Below the pieces are notes generated by a model. That model had not been told where the DNA came from. It made no database searches and was given only the letters and a program-made list of their open reading frames with translations. Positions 59,568 to 64,000 of a DNA stretch of 64,000 nucleotides are shown piece by piece. The stretch is taken from the NCBI GenBank assembly GCA_002428985.1, contig DIYL01000006.1:65730-129729 (forward strand), in the 5' to 3' direction. Every line of letters starts with the position of its first letter. Position 1 is the stretch's first letter. The position numbers and the translations under genes were made by a program. The DNA comes from Anaerolineales bacterium UBA6055. GTDB lineage: Bacteria > Chloroflexota > Anaerolineae > Aggregatilineales > Phototrophicaceae.

Positions 59568-60890
59568 ATGAGAGATTATCATAAGCTGCAACTTAACATC
59601 CAACGCATTATAGTAGCGACATTAGTGATTGTTGTCTGCTTAGGTGCATCATCAGTTAATGCGCAGCAACTTGAACTTGGGGAATGTGTCGAACGTCCCA
59701 CTGTGATTCAAGATGGCTATTATGTCGATAATTTGCGCTGGTGTGTCGAAAGTATTGTTGATTCACCAACCATTGAACCGATGGCATTTACAGCGTTAGA
59801 AACTGCACCTGATGGGACATTATTTGCAACCCGTCCCTTAACAGGCGAAGTTATGATTGTTCGCGATACGAATGATGATTTCTTTCCCGATACACTTGAA
59901 ACCTTTGCTGATGGTATGACCTTGCCGAATGGACTTGCATACCACGAAAGTGGCTTATATGTGGCGGGTGGTGCACATATTTATCGGGTTGATATGGATG
60001 GGGTTGTCGAGGTTGTCGTCGAGGATTTACCGTCAGGGACTGGTTTCTGGACAGGTGGACTTGTCATTGGTGACGATAATCGCCTCTATGTTGCCATTGG
60101 TGCGCCTTGTGAAAACTGCATCTACGATGATCCCGACCGTGGCGCGATCCTCAGTATGGAACTAGACGGGAGCGACCGTCAGGTAATTGCGACGGGATTT
60201 CGTAATCCAGCAGATGTTGAATTTTTTCGGGGCGAATTATGGACGCTCGATACCTCACCCCATGAATACGATTCCAATACGCAAGACGAATTAAATCTTG
60301 TTGAGACTGTTGGTTGGTATGGATTCCCTTATTGTATTGGTAACAACATCCAAATTGCTGAATCCGATGAGTTAACATGCGATGATGATGTCTTACCACG
60401 TGTCAGCTTCGGCTCGAACTCAGCCCCTAGCAGTCTGGCAGCTTTTCCATATGATGTCTTACCCGGCACCGAAGACACCATGATTGTGGTATTAAGTGGC
60501 GACCCTGCACAAGTCGAGTTCAACGGCTACAAAGTCGTGATGATTAACTTCGACGAGAATAATCAACCACTGGGCGTGACTTTGTTGTTGCCCTTTCGTA
60601 AAGACAGTGGCAGACAGGCGTTTGAGGTCTATACCGAAGCGGGTTTTCGTGGGCGACATATCATTAACTTGAGTGAGCAAGGGTGGGGTATTTATCCTCA
60701 GCAACCGCTGGCTGTTACAGTGAATTCAAGGGGTTGGATTTACTTGAGTATTACAGGGGCAAAAATTATTGCATTGCGTGCTGTTCACGAGATACCGCCA
60801 CCAGAAGAGACTTACCCCGAATGGACACCGATGAATCCAGCTTACACGCCGGATAAGCGTCCACCCAACTGGAATGCACAGGGCGGTTAA
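59568..60890 (+). CDS. exported PQQ-type glucose/sorbosone dehydrogenase-like propeller
   Basis: 440 residues from the ATG at 59568 (AGGG upstream); an earlier start would overlap the DDAH gene. Signal peptide (NIQRIIVATLVIVVCLGASSVNAQ). GSDH/NHL propeller features: METAPDGTLFATR-type blades, LPNGLAYHESGLYVAGG, FWTGGLVIGDDNRLYVAIG, GAILSMELDGSDRQVIATGFRNPADVEFF, NLVETVGWYGFPYC. Probably a periplasmic or secreted quinoprotein or sugar-binding propeller; cofactor residues were not mapped. It follows the DDAH gene closely. Confidence 0.85.
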   Translation: MRDYHKLQLNIQRIIVATLVIVVCLGASSVNAQQLELGECVERPTVIQDGYYVDNLRWCVESIVDSPTIEPMAFTALETAPDGTLFATRPLTGEVMIVRDTNDDFFPDTLETFADGMTLPNGLAYHESGLYVAGGAHIYRVDMDGVVEVVVEDLPSGTGFWTGGLVIGDDNRLYVAIGAPCENCIYDDPDRGAILSMELDGSDRQVIATGFRNPADVEFFRGELWTLDTSPHEYDSNTQDELNLVETVGWYGFPYCIGNNIQIAESDELTCDDDVLPRVSFGSNSAPSSLAAFPYDVLPGTEDTMIVVLSGDPAQVEFNGYKVVMINFDENNQPLGVTLLLPFRKDSGRQAFEVYTEAGFRGRHIINLSEQGWGIYPQQPLAVTVNSRGWIYLSITGAKIIALRAVHEIPPPEETYPEWTPMNPAYTPDKRPPNWNAQGG

Positions 60891-60901
60891 CCCTGTGCAT
60901 T
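60873..60901 (+). terminator. hairpin across the propeller gene stop
   Basis: AATGCACAGGG/CCCTGTGCATT, a perfect 11-base stem with 7-base loop containing the stop codon. There is no T-tract behind, so it could equally protect the 3' end. Confidence 0.55.
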
Positions 60902-60936
60902 GAGGAGAATATGAGGATGATGGGAGATGTTCGGAA

Positions 60937-61401
60937 TTATACGTCGTCGGATGTATCTTCTGGTGTGTTGTCACCAAATCCACCGCGACCGCGACGACCA
61001 TCACGTTCTGGGCGTTCGAAAGTACCATTGATGCGGTCGGTAATACGTTCTTCAAGGGTTGCAAGTTTTTCATCAGCGCGTTCTTGCGTGATGTCACCGG
61101 CTGCTACTTTTTCGTTGATGTGATTGGTTGCTTCTTCAACAAGGTCGGCAATCACTGCATCAACATCTTCGTCATTATCTTCAATCAATTGCGCAAGTGT
61201 TTCACCGTTGCGAAGTGCTTCACGGATTTCTTCTTGTGTCATCTCTGTTGCGCCGGTGATAATTTCGCTTGCACCAAAGAAGCCACGTCCACCACGTCTT
61301 TCACGTTCCCCATCAGTGCCATCTTGTGCTGCGACTACGCCGACCATAGCGATCATCATGGCAAATACGAGTGTGAGAATGGTAATGTTTTTAATTTTCA
61401 T
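60937..61401 (-). CDS. small exported helical protein (DUF2680-like)
   Basis: 154 residues with signal peptide (ILTLVFAMMIAMVGVVAAQ). The middle (ATEMTQEEIREALRNGETLAQLIE.. and KVAAGDITQERADEKLATLEERITDRING) repeats a two-helix module seen in small exported DUF2680/YckD-type proteins. It is flanked by Gly/Arg-rich (RRGGRGFF, RRGRGGFG) and acidic tails. Probably a periplasmic or surface protein; function unknown. Confidence 0.75.
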   Translation of the reverse strand: MKIKNITILTLVFAMMIAMVGVVAAQDGTDGERERRGGRGFFGASEIITGATEMTQEEIREALRNGETLAQLIEDNDEDVDAVIADLVEEATNHINEKVAAGDITQERADEKLATLEERITDRINGTFERPERDGRRGRGGFGDNTPEDTSDDV

Positions 61402-61539
61402 GTGTCTTACTCCTATGTTGGTTAGATGTATTTTCGTCTTACACCCATAGCATAGGATGACAATGTTTAGGAAATTTATAGATTGTGTGACAAATTGTAA
61501 AACAACTGTAAGATCTAATTTGCAGTTGTTAGGAGTGGA

Positions 61540-62109
61540 TTATTGGCTATGTTTTTTGTGCCATGCTTGCTCGAATTCATCCAAAACACCTCGCTGTTTA
61601 CCCGTGAGATGGATAAATGGGCGTTCTTTGCGAATTTTTCGTAAGGCTTCGTCCGGTGATAAGCCTGTTGTAATCATGTAGGCTGCTGTCATGGTTGGAG
61701 CGCGTCCTACACCCACACCACAATGGATATAGACCTTGCCACCATCTTCAATTTGATCGCGCACAAATTCTGCACCTTTAATCAGATCATCAACTTGAGG
61801 CGGGGTGTTATCACGCGTTGCAAGATGTAGATGATTCGGTCCGGCAATCTCTTTTTCCTCATCACTGATATGTGCCTCACGCATATTGACAATGCCTGTA
61901 ATGCCCTTATTGAGCATTTCTTGATAACCTGCTGGATAATGTTGTCCGCCACAATATAACTGCGGTGTAATCTCACTCAGTTTCCAATGGGGCGCACCTG
62001 TCCGTTTGCGATATGTCTGGTCTACAAAGCGTAATACGATCGCTTGAGGTCCTGTTTTTGCGAGGCTGACAATGCGTTTTAGCGGATTGGTTGGTTTGTG
62101 GGTTGTCAT
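61540..62109 (-). CDS. dual-specificity protein phosphatase family protein
   Basis: 189 residues. The signature H-C-x5-R is at Cys130 and Arg136 (VYIHCGVGVGRAPTM), with the general acid probably Asp100 (ATRDNTPP). The PTPase/DSP family removes phosphate from Tyr/Ser/Thr in proteins, or from carbohydrate or lipid in related enzymes. Small, soluble, single domain. No kinase gene is adjacent. Confidence 0.9.
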   Translation of the reverse strand: MTTHKPTNPLKRIVSLAKTGPQAIVLRFVDQTYRKRTGAPHWKLSEITPQLYCGGQHYPAGYQEMLNKGITGIVNMREAHISDEEKEIAGPNHLHLATRDNTPPQVDDLIKGAEFVRDQIEDGGKVYIHCGVGVGRAPTMTAAYMITTGLSPDEALRKIRKERPFIHLTGKQRGVLDEFEQAWHKKHSQ

Positions 62110-62243
62110 AATGCTCTTTCAGTTGAGTCGAATTTTCAGCATTTTAGCATAGCCCGCGATCACCACCATATACAGTCTCCTGACGTTAACATAAATTTAT
62201 AAATTTTAATTTGATTATTGATGCAGTATCAGACAATTAATAA

Positions 62244-63194
62244 CTATGGCAACGGATATTCAGGTGTTGGACGTAGTTTCAGATCTTTGCGACGCCCCTC
62301 ATACTTTTCCCAAGCGTGGTCGACATCATATGTTAGACGTAAATGCGATAATATTTCATTGCGTTTTGCGACCTGCATTAAATCAAAAAACCAGTACATT
62401 GACATGAGAGGGGAAATGCGTAATGTACTACCATGTGTTCGCTTCGTTAAATGAAAGTTGCCATATTGTCCATCAACAGCCGAGATAACCGACGAACAGA
62501 TTACACTCGGATAGGTGGGTTGCTGGTCAAAAACGTACATCACAGCATCCCGAAATTGCTGATAAGATGTCATTTGTTGGGTAAGTGAACATGTCCCTAA
62601 GACGGCTTTATGTTTGGTTAACTCGGCAATATTTTCGAATAAATGCGCATAACCGACTTCATGTTCCACACCTAAACCCAGACACGCGAGGATTTTCGTT
62701 TTTACATTCAGATCCGAGACAGCCAATAAAGATAGAGAGTCCTCAAACATCGTACCGGGTTCAGGTTCATCGCCGTGCATCAAACTATCTACACCACCAT
62801 CAACCAGAATAATACAATCAATATCAAGGTGTTTGATCAGTGCTTTGTAATTTTGGATGAGCGGGCGTGCGCCTGTTTTTTCGAATGACCAGATAACAAC
62901 ATCGTCATTACGTGTATCGTAGAACCATTCAGATAAAAAATACTCGGGGAAATAATCAAAGATGCCTTCAATGTCTGTTGAGACACCAACCAATGTGTCG
63001 GTTAATTGCTCGCCTTCGTATAATCCGACAATGTCAGAGAAGCTAAAACTGGCTAAGTGAACATCATAACCCAATGCTTCGAGTTCAAAATAAATCGGTA
63101 GTCCACAAAATACGTCGAATCCGCCACCCATCCCTGCAATCAGAATGTTAGTATGACCTTGCACCTTGTCTAAAATTGGTAAATTGAGTTTCAT
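62244..63194 (-). CDS. DUF1152 family protein
   Basis: 316 residues. The N-terminal NILIAGMGGGFDVFCGLPIYFELEALGYDVHLASFSF and the ILVDGGVDSLMHGDEPEPGTMFEDSLSL segment are characteristic of DUF1152, a Rossmann-like family of unknown function. Cytoplasmic. Divergent from the last gene across 224 bases that hold a small inverted repeat. Confidence 0.85.
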   Translation of the reverse strand: MKLNLPILDKVQGHTNILIAGMGGGFDVFCGLPIYFELEALGYDVHLASFSFSDIVGLYEGEQLTDTLVGVSTDIEGIFDYFPEYFLSEWFYDTRNDDVVIWSFEKTGARPLIQNYKALIKHLDIDCIILVDGGVDSLMHGDEPEPGTMFEDSLSLLAVSDLNVKTKILACLGLGVEHEVGYAHLFENIAELTKHKAVLGTCSLTQQMTSYQQFRDAVMYVFDQQPTYPSVICSSVISAVDGQYGNFHLTKRTHGSTLRISPLMSMYWFFDLMQVAKRNEILSHLRLTYDVDHAWEKYEGRRKDLKLRPTPEYPLP

Positions 63195-63375
63195 GTCTGC
63201 GCCCTTTGATATATGGAGACACAGTATATGGCAACCAATACATCAAAAAAATGAGATGATCGGTTGATTGTTTTCAGTGTAGATTTACGTTATGCTAAAA
63301 CTATAAACAATAAAACTGTTGTATAAATCTGTTTAAATTCTCTTTAAGTCACTTGCCCGATATTTTTAATCAGCA

Positions 63376-63393
63376 TACACTCTAAATAGTGTA
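63376..63393. promoter_or_regulatory. inverted repeat before the last gene
   Basis: TACACT and AGTGTA with a 6-base spacer, 25 bases ahead of the ATG at 63419. A possible operator; no other evidence. Confidence 0.3.
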
Positions 63394-63418
63394 GGTTGTA
63401 AACATATCGGATATTGCT

Positions 63419-64000
63419 ATGAGTGACCATCAAGCGCATTCATCAGCCAAAGCCGACAATACCCCTGAGACTAGCCATCACAATACTGAGGCTGGTGGTA
63501 TTGGCTTTGATGAAGAATTGATTTCTAGCGGTGCGAATATACAGCGCGCCTTGTCTAGTGCGGGAGACACTCCCCCTGATCCCAAAACTGTCTTGCAAAT
63601 GCAATCAACATTGGGTAACCGCACAACGATTCAACTGGTCAACAAAACCAATCCCAAAGCAAAGCTCCAACGTAAAAAGAAAGACGGTCTACCCTTCGGC
63701 GGATTACGCATGATACAGCGTAATTCGGGTGATGTTCAAAAAGAGATTGGTGTTGATGAGCAAGAGTTGAAAAAACTCGAAGAGCTCAAGCAAAATGGAC
63801 TCACTGAAAAAGATGTGCAACATGTCGATTTCAGCGACGAGCCGATGGAGATTAAAGGCAATCCCAACGGTAGTAACAGTGGCAATAACGAGAATGTCCA
63901 AGAAGTTGATTTCAGCGACGAGACGATGGAGATTAAAGGTAATCCCAACGGCGGTAATGGCGGCAACAATGAGAATGCCCAAGTTGTCGATTTCAGCGAC
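63419..64000 (+). CDS. 5' part of a large protein with eCIS/DUF4157-type leader and repeats (cut by window end)
   Basis: The ATG at 63419 opens a frame that stays open for 194 codons to the window edge. The start is polar and disordered (MSDHQAHSSAKADN). VLQMQSTLGNRTTIQL followed by MIQRN resembles the leader segment (typically L.LQ..IGN.A...L..., then IQR) found ahead of DUF4157 domains in proteins linked to extracellular contractile injection systems and polymorphic toxins. Then come acidic 27-residue repeats: VDFSDE.MEIKGNPNG..... GNNEN. The C-terminal part, which would name the protein, is outside the window. Confidence 0.75.
   Translation, partial: MSDHQAHSSAKADNTPETSHHNTEAGGIGFDEELISSGANIQRALSSAGDTPPDPKTVLQMQSTLGNRTTIQLVNKTNPKAKLQRKKKDGLPFGGLRMIQRNSGDVQKEIGVDEQELKKLEELKQNGLTEKDVQHVDFSDEPMEIKGNPNGSNSGNNENVQEVDFSDETMEIKGNPNGGNGGNNENAQVVDFSD
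63824..64000 (+). repeat. 81-bp tandem repeats
   Basis: Units begin at 63824, 63905 and 63986 (GT[CT]GATTTCAGCGAC), each 81 bases (27 codons); the third is cut by the window end. Two full units differ at a few places. They encode an acidic, Asn/Gly-rich segment. Confidence 0.85.

Noticed and set aside
63704..63982. Minus-strand frames at the right edge
   Set aside because: They are antisense to the 81-bp repeats of the incomplete plus-strand gene, which has a clear start and protein-like composition.

Overview
The window looks like a chromosomal segment of a mesophilic Chloroflexota bacterium (Anaerolineae-like). This is an inference from the protein mix (tandem DUF2330 proteins, TIR-WD40 and LuxR-STAND proteins, sorbosone-dehydrogenase-like propeller, DUF1152, solo TnpB) and was not tested by any search. 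Housekeeping genes (hemB, a folC-like Mur ligase, an ABC-2 permease pair, HAD and SDR enzymes) alternate with A+T-rich accessory patches. No tRNA, rRNA or CRISPR array was seen.

Layout. 1-2.0 kb: A+T-rich, small membrane proteins. 2.0-3.1 kb: a phytanoyl-CoA-dioxygenase-like pair. 3.2-7.7 kb: a giant secreted TPR protein. 7.95-8.13 kb: a cluster of six hairpins. 8.2-17.9 kb: DUF433-like protein, glycosyltransferase, GAF protein, methyltransferase, MBL hydrolase, GH16-like enzyme, LRR protein, sulfatase, aminoglycoside-type nucleotidyltransferase, membrane protein. 18.0-19.3 kb: solo IS200/IS605 TnpB. 19.5-21.8 kb: a TIR / NDT-like / FHA / ubiquitin-like multidomain protein. 21.9-23.9 kb: VOC and TetR genes divergent around a palindromic operator, then an immunity-like protein. 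24.0-26.9 kb: an orphan phage-like gene, gene fragments and a broken TIR gene. 27.0-33.4 kb: hemB, flavin reductase, two DUF2330 proteins, a receiver domain. 33.7-40.5 kb: GMC oxidoreductase, ABC-2/GldG pair, degenerate shikimate-kinase-like protein, HAD, SDR. 40.6-48.0 kb: a tight four-gene run (SGNH hydrolase, propeller lipoprotein, TIR-TM-WD40 receptor, M23 endopeptidase). 48.1-52.1 kb: folC-like gene, a second LRR protein, an FG-GAP protein. 52.3-63.2 kb: LuxR-STAND regulator, AIF-like oxidoreductase, MerR, UGT, DDAH, PQQ-type propeller, a small secreted helical protein, dual-specificity phosphatase, DUF1152. 63.4 kb to the end: the start of a large repeat-bearing protein with a leader like those of DUF4157/eCIS-associated proteins, cut by the window edge.

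The most striking signal is one arrangement seen three times. An intact gene is followed by a co-oriented accessory gene, then by an orphan copy of the first gene's 3' end: MBL gene/GH16/remnant (40 bp, about 80% identical), membrane-protein gene/nucleotidyltransferase/remnant (108 bp, 97%), folC/LRR/remnant (119 bp, about 89%). No integrase or transposase lies inside any of these units. The geometry is what single-crossover integration of a circular donor (gene 3' end plus cargo) would leave, and the three identity levels suggest three separate events.

A second theme is TIR biology: two intact TIR proteins of very different architecture and one decayed TIR gene in 64 kb. One intact protein is a membrane receptor-like TIR-WD40 in an apparent envelope operon. 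The other joins a TIR lacking the usual catalytic glutamate to two deoxyribosyltransferase-like domains, an FHA domain and a ubiquitin-like fold.
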